41,607 nucleotides of DNA from Micavibrio sp. UBA1672 (lineage in GTDB: Bacteria; Pseudomonadota; Alphaproteobacteria; Micavibrionales; Micavibrionaceae). The first letter of the stretch is position 1. Every line of letters begins with the position of its first letter. Shown in pieces: positions 1 to 8,195 of the stretch. Location of the stretch: NCBI GenBank assembly GCA_002320665.1, contig DCKO01000114.1, forward strand, positions 1-41,607. The letters run 5' to 3'. The position numbers were made by a program, and so were the translations under genes. Under the pieces are notes generated by a model that made no database searches, had not been told where the DNA came from, and was given only the letters and a program-made list of their open reading frames with translations.

Positions 1-490
1 AGTTTTAAATACAGATGCAGAAGGGCGCCTTGTGCTTGCCGATTGTCTGTCTTACGTGCAGGAACGCTATAACCCGCGTCTGATCATTGATCTGGCAACG
101 CTTACAGGGGCTATTTTGGTTGCATTAGGCCATGAATATTGCGGAACATTCACCACGGATGACGCGCTGTGGGATCATCTGAACAAGGCCGGTGAGGAAA
201 CAGGCGAGAAACTCTGGCGCATGCCTTTGGATGAATACTGGAAGAAGGATATGGAAGGCACAATCTCCGATATCCAGAATATGTCCCAAAAATCAGGTCG
301 CTGGGCAGGATCATGCACCGCCGCCGGATTCCTATGGCACTTCATCAAGGAAGACACGCCTTGGGCGCATATGGATATTGCAGGCACAGCATGGATTAAG
401 GAAGATCGCGATTTAACCCCAAAATACGGCACTGGATTTGGTGTGCGCGTGCTTGATCGTATGATTGCCAATTTCTATGAAAATGCCTAA
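1..490 (+). CDS. pepA: leucyl aminopeptidase, C-terminal part (partial)
   Basis: Cytosolic M17 metallo-aminopeptidase that removes N-terminal residues from peptides. The gene is cut by the left edge; the open frame enters at base 2. The first visible residues hold the family signature NTDAEGRL, whose Asp and Glu bind the two metal ions and whose Arg is catalytic. Further on are the conserved stretches DLATLTGA, ISDIQNMS and WAHMDIAGTAW typical of the M17 C-terminal domain. It ends at a TAA ten bases before the next gene. An aminopeptidase followed closely by holC is a familiar proteobacterial arrangement; here a radical SAM gene lies between them. Only about the last 162 residues are present. 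Confidence 0.95.
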   Translation, partial: VLNTDAEGRLVLADCLSYVQERYNPRLIIDLATLTGAILVALGHEYCGTFTTDDALWDHLNKAGEETGEKLWRMPLDEYWKKDMEGTISDIQNMSQKSGRWAGSCTAAGFLWHFIKEDTPWAHMDIAGTAWIKEDRDLTPKYGTGFGVRVLDRMIANFYENA

Positions 491-499
491 TGTGCTGAA

Positions 500-1573
500 A
501 TGCTTAAGTTTAAAAACAAAACAAACCGTATCCATGATTTAGGTGGATTGTGTGATGCTGGCCTCATTAAGACTCTGAATGCCAGCGCTTTAAGGAAAAT
601 TTCAGCCAAATACGATATCGGCATCAGCCCGAATGCTCTGGAAGCGATCAAGGATAAGGCAAATCCGTTAAGCGATCCTGTAGGGCGGCAATACATCCCG
701 TCACAGGAGGAATTAAATCAGGAAGGCACAGAACTGGACGATCCGATCGGGGATCAGGCCTATTGTCCCGTCAAAGGCATTGTTCACCGCTATCCTGATC
801 GGGTTTTGTTAAAAGTCACGGAACATTGTGCAGTCTACTGTCGCTATTGTTTCCGCCGCGAGATGATCGGTAAAAATGCCAAGGGCTTATCGGCAGATGA
901 ATTAGAGCAAGCCTTGGCCTATATTGAAAATGCACCCCATATCTGGGAAGTAATCTTAACAGGTGGTGATCCCTTGATCTTGTCCCCGCGCAGACTGGAG
1001 AGCCTGTTTAAAAGGCTGGAAGCCATTGACCATGTCAAAATTATTCGCATACACTCCCGCATTCCAGTGGCTGATCCCGAGCGCATGACGGATGAAGTTT
1101 TAAACGTGCTGAAAAACTGCCAAAAGCCACTCTATATGGTGGTCCATATAAACCACGCACAGGAAATTACGTCTGATACAAGAAAAGCTCTGATAGATTT
1201 AAGACAGGCAAATTGTATGATGCTATCGCAATCTGTCTTGCTCAAGGGTGTGAATGACAATGCCGAAAGCCTTGAGAATTTGTTCCGAAGTCTAATTGAA
1301 TTAGGTGTAAAGCCCTATTACATGCATCACCCTGATAAAGCTAATGGTACAGGGCATTTCCGTGTTTCCCTTGAGAAGGGGCAAGAGCTTATGCGACAAT
1401 TAAGAGGTCGTATTTCAGGATTATGCTTGCCTGAATATATGCTCGATATTCCGGGCGGACACGGCAAAGTGCCTGTTGGGCATGATTATCTGGGGACGTG
1501 TGAAAACGGTCTCTACAGGGTTGAAGACCATAAAGGAAACAGGCATGCTTATGCGGATCAGGAAGAAGGCTAG
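500..1573 (+). CDS. KamA/EpmB-family radical SAM lysine 2,3-aminomutase
   Basis: Member of the lysine 2,3-aminomutase family, which uses S-adenosylmethionine, a 4Fe-4S cluster and PLP to move an amino group; the EpmB branch makes beta-lysine on elongation factor P. The radical SAM motif CxxxCxxC is at C110, C114 and C117 (CAVYCRYC). The PLP lysine is probably K323 in PGGHGKVPVG. The substrate region YYMHHPDKANGTGHF looks more like EpmB than like clostridial KAM, and 357 aa is nearer EpmB than the roughly 416 aa KAM. It starts 9 bases after pepA and ends 3 bases before holC, so it is probably cotranscribed. No epmA or efp gene is in view, so free lysine versus EF-P as substrate is open. Confidence 0.85.
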   Translation: MLKFKNKTNRIHDLGGLCDAGLIKTLNASALRKISAKYDIGISPNALEAIKDKANPLSDPVGRQYIPSQEELNQEGTELDDPIGDQAYCPVKGIVHRYPDRVLLKVTEHCAVYCRYCFRREMIGKNAKGLSADELEQALAYIENAPHIWEVILTGGDPLILSPRRLESLFKRLEAIDHVKIIRIHSRIPVADPERMTDEVLNVLKNCQKPLYMVVHINHAQEITSDTRKALIDLRQANCMMLSQSVLLKGVNDNAESLENLFRSLIELGVKPYYMHHPDKANGTGHFRVSLEKGQELMRQLRGRISGLCLPEYMLDIPGGHGKVPVGHDYLGTCENGLYRVEDHKGNRHAYADQEEG

Positions 1574-1576
1574 TAT

Positions 1577-2026
1577 ATGACTGAAATCCGTTTTTATCAT
1601 CTCTTGCGCCAGAGCGAACAGCAAGTTCTACCGTTTTTGCTGTCCAAGGCCTTATCCCGGGGACACAAGATCATCGTGAAGTGCGCCAATGATAAAGGAA
1701 AAGAAAAGCTCAACGAATTTTTATGGACCTATAACCCCGATTCGTTTTTACCTCATGGCAGTGCCAAAGACGGACATGCCGAGCAGCAGCCCATTTGGTT
1801 AACCGCAGAAGATGATAACCCCAACGGTGCGGATGTATTGATCCTGTCCCAAGGCGCATTATCGGAAAAACTGGGTGATTTTACACTATGTTGTGAAATG
1901 TTGGATGGTCATAATGACGTGGCTGTTCAAGATGCTCGTAAACGCTGGAAAACCTATAAAGATCAGGGATTTGATGTGACATACTGGCAACAAAATGATC
2001 AAGGTGTCTGGGAGAAAAAGGCATAA
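1577..2026 (+). CDS. holC: DNA polymerase III chi subunit
   Basis: Chi is a clamp-loader accessory subunit that links the polymerase III holoenzyme to single-strand binding protein. The 149 aa length and opening (TEIRFYHLLRQSEQQVLPFLLSKALSRG), followed by a Rossmann-like core with LWTYNPDSFLPHG and the IWLTAEDDNPNGADVLIL stretch, fit the HolC family. The start is 3 bases after the aminomutase stop. The pepA-holC association is common in proteobacteria. A strong stem-loop follows the stop directly. Confidence 0.92.
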   Translation: MTEIRFYHLLRQSEQQVLPFLLSKALSRGHKIIVKCANDKGKEKLNEFLWTYNPDSFLPHGSAKDGHAEQQPIWLTAEDDNPNGADVLILSQGALSEKLGDFTLCCEMLDGHNDVAVQDARKRWKTYKDQGFDVTYWQQNDQGVWEKKA

Positions 2027-2056
2027 AAAAAAGCGTAAGATATTTTACGCTTTTTT
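2027..2056. terminator. bidirectional intrinsic terminator
   Basis: A perfect 12-bp inverted repeat (AAAAAAGCGTAA at 2027-2038 and its complement at 2045-2056) with a 6-base loop. The A-run on one side and T-run on the other make it a terminator in both directions, between holC (plus) and the convergent cytochrome c gene (minus). Confidence 0.85.
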
Positions 2057-2080
2057 CTAATCTCTTTGTAATATCCTGAT

Positions 2081-2839
2081 TTAATGCGCTGGTTCTTCCG
2101 GCATTTCTTCTTCAGGTGTTTCCTGAGCTTCATTCATCGGGGCAGCTTCCTCAGTAACAGCAGGTGCAGAAGCATCATCCGTGCTTTCCTCTACTGTCTC
2201 GGTAGCAGGAGTTTCTTCGCCAGAAGCTTGCCCTTCTTCTTCCATCGGAGCGGCTTCCTCATGTTCTTCTTCCTTCGGCGCTTCAGCAGCTATCTCTTCG
2301 GCGCTCGGCAGAGCCGCAGGGCTATCAGCCTGCTGACGCAACCATGCAATAATCGCGGCACGATCTTCCGGCTTTTTCAAACCAATGAAGTTCATTTTTG
2401 TACCGCTTGCATATTTCTTCGGTTTCCAGAGGAATTTGTTCAAGGAGTCATAATCCCATTTCCCACCTTTTTCCTTCAAGGCGTCAGAATAATCAAAACC
2501 AGCAGCAGCGGCTTTGTCAGCCATAACAATATTCCATAGGTTTGGCCCTTGCTTGACTGGCCCGCCTTTTTCGAAAGAGTGACACGCCGCGCAAGCCTTT
2601 GTGATTTTCTCACCCTTGGCTATATCAGCACCTTCCAATAAAGCCATAATCGGCTCGGCTGTTGGTTCTTTCTTAGGCCCGCCATGACCGCCAGAACTCT
2701 CGGCACCGTCAATCGCAACAGCATCTTGTTTAATCTCTTTTTTGTAAAACACCTTATCGACAGTAAAGCCAGCCAGATAAACTGTGATCAGCGCGCATAA
2801 AGCCGCGGCAAATATTTTGTTAAATTCGAAATTGGACAT
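2081..2839 (-). CDS. membrane-anchored c-type cytochrome with acidic C-terminal tail
   Basis: Periplasmic electron carrier tethered by an N-terminal membrane segment (about residues 10-30), like the CycM/c552 cytochromes of alphaproteobacteria. The haem motif CAACH is at C83, C86 and H87; the likely axial methionine is M149 in SGTKMNF; AAIIAWLRQQ closes the class I cytochrome c fold near residue 170. After that comes an unusual tail of about 75 residues (177-252), almost entirely Glu, Ala, Pro, Thr and Ser with repeated EE and PxEE units. The gene is divergent from pheA, a pairing seen in other alphaproteobacteria. The cytochrome assignment is firm; the redox partner and the role of the tail are not visible. 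Confidence 0.9.
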   Translation of the reverse strand: MSNFEFNKIFAAALCALITVYLAGFTVDKVFYKKEIKQDAVAIDGAESSGGHGGPKKEPTAEPIMALLEGADIAKGEKITKACAACHSFEKGGPVKQGPNLWNIVMADKAAAAGFDYSDALKEKGGKWDYDSLNKFLWKPKKYASGTKMNFIGLKKPEDRAAIIAWLRQQADSPAALPSAEEIAAEAPKEEEHEEAAPMEEEGQASGEETPATETVEESTDDASAPAVTEEAAPMNEAQETPEEEMPEEPAH

Positions 2840-3007
2840 TGATCTTTAATACCTGAAATAAATATATTTTGTCTTTGTAATAATCCTCAAAGCAACAAAT
2901 ATCAAGGCTATATTATCACCCTTGATAGTTTTGTCGACATAGATATACAGTTTGCGTATAGTCATTCAACTAAAAAAAACCGATATCAAAGAGTAAAAGA
3001 TAAAAAA

Positions 3008-3877
3008 ATGACCCATAATTATAAATCAATCTCGTTTCAAGGTGCGCATGGTGCGTATTCCGATATTTCATGTCGCTCTGTTTATCCAGATCTGGAGACG
3101 GTGCCCTGTAATTCCTTTAGCGAGGCATTCAGCAATGTGATCTCCGGTAAGACCGATCTGGCTATGATTCCCGTGGATAATACAATTGCAGGGCGCGTGG
3201 CAGATGTGCACCACCTGATGGCAGAGGGTGATTTATTTATCATAGGCGAGCATTTTCAGCCCATAAATCATATGCTTTTAGGCGTAAAAGGCTCAAAAAT
3301 AGAAGATATCAAGCATATTCACAGCCATATCCATGCCTTACCACAATGTAAGAAATTTTTGGCCAGACAAAAGGCCGAGCCACATGTCCATGCCGATACG
3401 GCTGGCGCTGCCGAGGAAGTTGCTCAAAAGAATGACAAAGCCCATGGTGCGATTGCCTCGGAACTCGCTGCAGAGATTTACGATCTTGATATTCTGGAGC
3501 GGGAAATCGAGGATGAAAAACATAATACAACGCGCTTTTTAATCCTCTCAAACGAGCCGGAAATGCCGGCCTTGGAAGAAGGCGGCGATATTCTAACCAG
3601 CCTTCTTTTCGAGGTGCGTAACATTCCAGCCGCGCTTTACAAGGCTTTGGGCGGGTTTGCAACCAATGGCCTCAGCTTGACCAAGCTGGAATCCTATGTG
3701 GATGAGAACTTTCAGGCTGCCCGTTTTTACTGTGACGTCGAAGGGCACCCTGAAAGCCGCGCGTTTAACCGTGCTCTCGAAGAGCTGGGTTTTTTTGCCA
3801 AGGATGTAACCTTGCTCGGCGCTTATAAAGCGCACCCATTCCGTAAAAAAGCTGCGCCCGATTTAGGCGAACTTTAA
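3008..3877 (+). CDS. pheA: prephenate dehydratase with ACT domain
   Basis: Converts prephenate to phenylpyruvate in phenylalanine synthesis. Stand-alone form without chorismate mutase, 289 aa, as in most alphaproteobacteria. The catalytic domain begins with SFQGAHGAYSD and contains the conserved TTRF at 174-177, whose Thr is catalytic. A regulatory ACT domain covers about 196-272, with ALGGFATNGLSLTKLES as the phenylalanine-binding type motif; this suggests feedback inhibition by phenylalanine. The ATG is preceded by a purine-rich leader (AAAGAGTAAAAG). It is divergent from the cytochrome c gene across 168 bases. Confidence 0.95.
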   Translation: MTHNYKSISFQGAHGAYSDISCRSVYPDLETVPCNSFSEAFSNVISGKTDLAMIPVDNTIAGRVADVHHLMAEGDLFIIGEHFQPINHMLLGVKGSKIEDIKHIHSHIHALPQCKKFLARQKAEPHVHADTAGAAEEVAQKNDKAHGAIASELAAEIYDLDILEREIEDEKHNTTRFLILSNEPEMPALEEGGDILTSLLFEVRNIPAALYKALGGFATNGLSLTKLESYVDENFQAARFYCDVEGHPESRAFNRALEELGFFAKDVTLLGAYKAHPFRKKAAPDLGEL

Positions 3878-3986
3878 GCTAAATATACGAATATATTATC
3901 GTTTTTCAAATTAGGGCTTGCCATCACAGGCGATTCCTGTGCTAGTCTGTGCATTGGAAAGTTTACTACTGAAGGAGCACTTTAAT

Positions 3987-4328
3987 ATGCCTACACATGC
4001 CCAGCTTGCTGGAAAACTTCTGGTTGATGCCGCAACTTTTTTCAAAACATTGGCAAGCCAGAATGAGGACCTGAAAGAACAAATGACTGAAAACGCGACT
4101 GTTTTCGAACAAATGGGACAGCTTGTTTCTCAAGACCCAAAAGGCATGTTGCAAGATACGCCGCATAATGAACTGGCTGGTCGTCTTTTGAAGGATGCTG
4201 CCAGTTTCTTTAGAACTCTGGCTGATCAAAATGAAGGTATTAAAGAGCAAATGCATGAAAATGCCAATGTCTATGAGCAATTAGGCAATCTGGTTGCAAC
4301 CGATCCGGACGGCATTTTGGAAGATTAA
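3987..4328 (+). CDS. small soluble protein of two tandem 56-residue repeats, unknown function
   Basis: Unrecognised 113-residue protein. Residues 4-57 and 60-113 are two copies of one unit with an exact 56-residue period. Each runs LAGxLLxDAAxFFxTLAxQNExxKEQMxENAxVxEQxGxLVxxDPxGxLxD. The unit is predicted mostly helical, acidic, with a paired Phe (FF) in the first helix and an ENAxVxEQ second helix. There is no signal peptide, membrane segment or cysteine. The start is the ATG at 3987 because a good Shine-Dalgarno (GAAGGAG, 3971-3977) lies in front; the frame is open further upstream without one. The convergent neighbour ends 3 bases away. A two-helix dimerising module is a guess. Confidence 0.8.
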   Translation: MPTHAQLAGKLLVDAATFFKTLASQNEDLKEQMTENATVFEQMGQLVSQDPKGMLQDTPHNELAGRLLKDAASFFRTLADQNEGIKEQMHENANVYEQLGNLVATDPDGILED

Positions 4329-4330
4329 TT

Positions 4331-4699
4331 TCAAAATAAGAAATAAATTAAGGCTGCGGCGCTGACTCCAAAGACGAGCAGTGCCGTTTTTATATGATTG
4401 CCCAGATTATCCTTGGCTTGTGCAAAAATTTTATAAGTTGTGCTCTTGCGTTTTTGCGTTTTACCCTCATCAGAGAACTTTTTAACCTCGACTTTTTCAA
4501 AACGACCGCTTTCAAAAAGCATTTGGGCTTGTTCCATGGCCAAATCAGCATCCATAGTATGACTGGCACGCTCCCATCCTGCTTTTTTATTATTCTCATT
4601 CGAAGGGTAATGCACGTAAACCGCATATTTCGTAGCATTTTCTGCTTGTACATACTCAAGTTTTGAATACTCAGAATAAGGTGCTAGTGGCTCTGGCAT
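4331..4699 (-). CDS. hypothetical protein with C-terminal membrane anchor
   Basis: Unrecognised 122-residue protein. The body is hydrophilic and lysine-rich, and contains YAVYVHYPSNENNKKAGWERASHTMDADLA, which looks like a small alpha/beta domain. The last 17-18 residues (TALLVFGVSAAALIYFLF) form one hydrophobic segment ending right at the C-terminus, so the protein is probably tail-anchored with its body in the cytoplasm. It is convergent with the duplicated-repeat gene (2-base gap) and divergent from ftsK. Confidence 0.7.
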   Translation of the reverse strand: MPEPLAPYSEYSKLEYVQAENATKYAVYVHYPSNENNKKAGWERASHTMDADLAMEQAQMLFESGRFEKVEVKKFSDEGKTQKRKSTTYKIFAQAKDNLGNHIKTALLVFGVSAAALIYFLF

Positions 4700-4768
4700 A
4701 TGTCTCTCCGCTATCGGTCATAAAAAAATATATATAGTCTGGCTAAAGTTCCTTTCCTGTTGATGGGG

Positions 4769-4784
4769 TTAAAAAAGTGTTAAC
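4769..4784 (+). promoter_or_regulatory. candidate CtrA box 1 upstream of ftsK
   Basis: TTAA-AAAAGTG-TTAAC: exact match to the alphaproteobacterial CtrA consensus TTAA-N7-TTAAC. It lies about 100 bases upstream of the predicted ftsK transcription start. Confidence 0.6.
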
Positions 4785-4812
4785 AAGTGCTTATAGATTT
4801 AAAGAAAAAGTG

Positions 4813-4827
4813 TTAACGAAACCTTAA
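4813..4827 (+). promoter_or_regulatory. candidate CtrA box 2 upstream of ftsK
   Basis: TTAA-CGAAACC-TTAA: a second exact TTAA-N7-TTAA, 44 bases downstream of the first, which is close to four helical turns. Its centre is about 55 bases upstream of the predicted start of transcription, a usual position for activation. Confidence 0.6.
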
Positions 4828-4839
4828 TGATTTATTGAT

Positions 4840-4869
4840 TTGTCACAATATGTACAAATTTGTTATGAT
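4840..4869 (+). promoter_or_regulatory. candidate sigma-70-type promoter of ftsK
   Basis: TTGTCA (4840-4845), 18-base spacer, TATGAT (4864-4869). Both hexamers are one mismatch from consensus. It lies about 80 bases before the ftsK start codon and just downstream of the two CtrA-type boxes. Assigned by eye only. Confidence 0.5.
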
Positions 4870-4951
4870 AAAGGTGTAAATCAGAATCGTCCGGTTCACA
4901 TCATTTCAATTTATTCTAGTCTAACCGCTTTCTCAAAGGGCATTTTTTCAA

Positions 4952-7495
4952 ATGGCGCGTACTCGTAAAATCAAAAGACCGTTAAAGTCAAAAAAGAAAT
5001 CCATTCCGTTTTTGCCGGAATCCTTACAAGGATTTATTGCGCGGCGTCTGGTCGATTCTATTGCGCTTATATTTGTGGGCTGTGCCCTGTTCTTATTCGC
5101 GAGCCTGATTTCCTACGACAGCACCGACCCGTCATGGAATACGGCATCTTCGGATGTCGAGGCGGTCAAGAATTATGGCGCTCATGCCGGAGCGTGGATC
5201 TCGGATATTCTTGTGCAGACTTTGGGTGGTGCCTCTTTTATTTTTGCACTGGGCTTGATGTATATGGGTGTACGTATCTTTAAACGCCAGAGAATTAGCC
5301 CCGTACCACTTCGTTTTGTTGCGCTTATATTCGCAGCATTAACATGTTCGGTAGCCCTTGCCGAGGTAACATCTAGCGGCTGGGCTGTTCATGCTTATCT
5401 GGGCGGCAGCACAGGTTCTGTAACGATGAACTACATCAGCAGCATCACACAAATCCTGCACATCCCTTATGATAAAATATTGATAAGCATGGTATCGGGC
5501 ATCTTGGCTCTGGGTCTATTCTTATACGCAGCAGGCTTTACCAAAAGCGATATCCGTGCAGCAGCATTTAGAGTTAAGATAGCAGTTTTTACTGTTATCG
5601 CAGCAGGATTCGATGCTTATCTGAGGTTTGTAGATTGGGTGCGCCGTCATAATGATCCCGAGCTATTCGAAGATAAATCCTCAATGCCAAAAATGTCATC
5701 CTTCCGCCAGAAATTACTGGATATGAAGGAACAACGTGCACAAAGACTGGCAGAGAAATACACCGCAAAGCCTCAGCCAGAAGCTGCGCCGCAAAAGCCA
5801 GATATGTCAAGCGCTGCGCCAGAGGTTTCCGCAGCGCTCAAGCCACAAGTGCAAGCCGAGCAATCAAGCTCGATACCTGTCATTGTGCCTAAGAATGCCG
5901 AAGCGCCGAAAAGTAAATCCTCTGGCGGTGTACCACAGCAAAAATTTGCTATGAATGATGACGGTGAATGGGAATTTCCGCCAGTGTCCTTGATTGAAGA
6001 TGTGCCTACTGATGTTATGAATGATAAGCCTGATGAGGCATCACTAAGGCGTAACGCAGAATTACTGCGCAGCGTACTTGAGGATTTCGGAGTGAAGGGA
6101 GATATCGTTAATATCTATCCCGGTCCTGTAGTTACGCTGTATGAACTGGAACCGGCGCCAGGCACAAAAAGTGCAAAAGTAATTTCCTTAAGCGATGATA
6201 TTGCACGTTCTATGTCGGCTGTTTCTGTGCGTTGTGCGGTTGTACCCGGACGCAATGTGATTGGTGTTGAACTGCCTAATAAAGTGCGTCAAACCGTATA
6301 TATGCGCGAGATGCTAACCTCTCGTATCTTTGAAAAGACCTCCGCAAAGCTGCCTCTAATTCTTGGAAAAGATATTGGTGGCCAGCCTGTCTTGGCTGAT
6401 CTGGCAAAAATGCCGCACTTGCTGGTGGCTGGTACAACAGGTTCGGGTAAATCTGTGGCGGTTAATACGATGATTATGTCGCTGCTCTATAGGCTGTCGC
6501 CGGAGCAATGCCGCTTCATTATGATTGACCCGAAAATGCTGGAGCTTTCAGTTTATGATGATATCCCGCATTTGCTCTCCCCTGTGGTGACCGAGCCGGG
6601 CAAGGCTGTTGTTGCACTGAAATGGGCGGTGATGGAAATGGAAAACCGCTACCGTAGTATGTCCAAGCTGGGTGTGCGGAATATTGAAGGGTATAATAAA
6701 CGTATCCGTGAAGCGCTTAAGAACGGTGAAGAAATCGTCAATAAGGTGCAAACCGGCTTTGATCCCGAGACAGGCAAGCCAACTTTCGAAGACCAAGCCA
6801 TGAAGCTGGAAGAGCTGCCTTATATTGTGATTATTGTTGATGAATTCGCCGATCTGATGCTAGTAGCGGGTAAAGACGTTGAAAACGCGATCCAGCGCCT
6901 AGCACAAATGGCGCGTGCGGCTGGCTTGCATTTGATTATGGCCACGCAGCGCCCATCCGTGGACGTGATCACAGGGGTTATCAAGGCTAACTTCCCGACC
7001 CGTATCAGTTTCCAGGTGACCTCTAAGATCGATAGCCGCACCATCCTTGGTGATGGCGGAGCAGAGCAGCTTCTCGGGATGGGGGATATGCTTTATATGG
7101 CGCCGGGGGGACGCATTACGCGTGTGCACGGCCCGTTTGTCTCGGATAAAGATGTCGAGAAAACAACGACCTTCCTGCGCCAGCAATCCACACCAGAATA
7201 TATTGATGGTGTAACCGATGAAGGCGGCTTTGATGCTGGCGGTAGCGCCGTGATGAGCGCCATGTTCGGGGATGATGATGGCGGCGAAGGCAAGGTTGAT
7301 GAATTGTATGATAAGGCTGTCGCAGTGATTGCCCGTGAGGGGAAAGTCTCGACCAGCTTTATCCAGCGTCACTTGCAGATTGGTTACAATCGTGCCGCCC
7401 GCATTGTCGAGGAAATGGAAAAACAAGGTGTAATCTCCCCTCCAAATTCTGCTGGTAAAAGAGAAATTTTAGTTCGTGACTTTAGCGACGTTTAA
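4952..7495 (+). CDS. ftsK: DNA translocase FtsK
   Basis: Septum-anchored, DNA-pumping ATPase that clears the chromosome terminus from the division plane and activates XerCD. 847 aa. The N-terminus carries about four membrane segments between residues 32 and 220, then a short Pro/Ala/Gln-rich linker (about 270-335), shorter than the E. coli linker. The motor has Walker A AGTTGSGKS (K500) and Walker B YIVIIVDEFADLM (D630, E631). The C-terminal gamma winged-helix domain, which reads KOPS sequences, is at about 783-845 (STSFIQRHLQIGYNRAARIVEEME). All core parts are present. ftsK followed by lolA is common in alphaproteobacteria. Paired CtrA-type boxes upstream suggest cell-cycle control. Confidence 0.97.
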   Translation: MARTRKIKRPLKSKKKSIPFLPESLQGFIARRLVDSIALIFVGCALFLFASLISYDSTDPSWNTASSDVEAVKNYGAHAGAWISDILVQTLGGASFIFALGLMYMGVRIFKRQRISPVPLRFVALIFAALTCSVALAEVTSSGWAVHAYLGGSTGSVTMNYISSITQILHIPYDKILISMVSGILALGLFLYAAGFTKSDIRAAAFRVKIAVFTVIAAGFDAYLRFVDWVRRHNDPELFEDKSSMPKMSSFRQKLLDMKEQRAQRLAEKYTAKPQPEAAPQKPDMSSAAPEVSAALKPQVQAEQSSSIPVIVPKNAEAPKSKSSGGVPQQKFAMNDDGEWEFPPVSLIEDVPTDVMNDKPDEASLRRNAELLRSVLEDFGVKGDIVNIYPGPVVTLYELEPAPGTKSAKVISLSDDIARSMSAVSVRCAVVPGRNVIGVELPNKVRQTVYMREMLTSRIFEKTSAKLPLILGKDIGGQPVLADLAKMPHLLVAGTTGSGKSVAVNTMIMSLLYRLSPEQCRFIMIDPKMLELSVYDDIPHLLSPVVTEPGKAVVALKWAVMEMENRYRSMSKLGVRNIEGYNKRIREALKNGEEIVNKVQTGFDPETGKPTFEDQAMKLEELPYIVIIVDEFADLMLVAGKDVENAIQRLAQMARAAGLHLIMATQRPSVDVITGVIKANFPTRISFQVTSKIDSRTILGDGGAEQLLGMGDMLYMAPGGRITRVHGPFVSDKDVEKTTTFLRQQSTPEYIDGVTDEGGFDAGGSAVMSAMFGDDDGGEGKVDELYDKAVAVIAREGKVSTSFIQRHLQIGYNRAARIVEEMEKQGVISPPNSAGKREILVRDFSDV

Positions 7496-7538
7496 AGCGA
7501 ATATAGCTTTATCAAAATTCAATAAGGTTGCTTTGCAC

Positions 7539-8168
7539 ATGATACGTTTCTTCAAAATTTTTCTGATTGTTTTTCTGGCCTTGCCCATTTGTGCATTTGC
7601 TGCAGAAGGGGAGCGTGTTTCCGTAGAGGAAATTTCTAAGGCTGAAAGCTATCTTTCGAACCTGAAAACCGCCCAAGCCCGCTTTGTGCAAACCACCCAT
7701 GACGGGCAACAACTCGTTGGTACATTCTATCTAAATCGTCCGGGCAAGGTGCGCTTTGAGTATGATCCACCTGTCGAGAACTTTGTCGTGGCTGACGGTG
7801 TCTTTATCTATTTCTATGATGCTGTGTTGGAGGAACAAACAAACGCCCCCATAGGCACAACGCTGGCCGATTTTTTTCTGCGTAAGGATTTTTCATTAGA
7901 CGATGATTTACAGCTCCGCGCGGCAAAACGTGCAGGCGGTCTATTACAGCTTGAAGTCATACAGCGCGATGACCCCGAAGGTGGTTCAATTACATTTGCC
8001 TTTGACGAAGACCCGCTGGAGCTTAAGAAATGGCGTGTTATCGACCCGCAAGGCATGATTACCGAAGTCGAACTTTTTTATCTGAAAAAAGATGTCGAAC
8101 TGGACTCCAGTCTTTTCCGGTATGTTGATCCGAAAAAGAAAGACAGAAAGCCCAGCTATAATGACTAG
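7539..8168 (+). CDS. lolA: outer-membrane lipoprotein carrier protein LolA
   Basis: Periplasmic chaperone that takes lipoproteins from LolCDE to the outer membrane. The start chosen is ATG 7539, because it gives a clean signal peptide (MIRFFKIFLIVFLALPICAFA, cleavage after residue 21) and has AAGG upstream; the frame is open further back into the end of ftsK. Mature features are LKTAQARFVQT, GTFYLNRPGKVRFEYDPP and a long beta-rich body, as in the LolA family; 209 aa is the usual length. It begins 43 bases after ftsK and is likely cotranscribed with it. Confidence 0.92.
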   Translation: MIRFFKIFLIVFLALPICAFAAEGERVSVEEISKAESYLSNLKTAQARFVQTTHDGQQLVGTFYLNRPGKVRFEYDPPVENFVVADGVFIYFYDAVLEEQTNAPIGTTLADFFLRKDFSLDDDLQLRAAKRAGGLLQLEVIQRDDPEGGSITFAFDEDPLELKKWRVIDPQGMITEVELFYLKKDVELDSSLFRYVDPKKKDRKPSYND

Positions 8169-8195
8169 GCTTTGCATTGATTTATTAGATCTTTA

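Noticed and set aside
2084..2539. 151-residue open frame antisense to the cytochrome c gene
   Set aside because: Arises from the GA-rich low-complexity tail; the product is an implausible Phe/Arg/Ser-rich chain.
3925..3955. CACAGG/CCTGTG hairpin after pheA
   Set aside because: Six base pairs without a following T-run; not enough for a terminator call.
6899..7426. 175-residue open frame antisense to ftsK
   Set aside because: Shadow of the conserved FtsK motor on the other strand; no ribosome site and no recognisable protein features.
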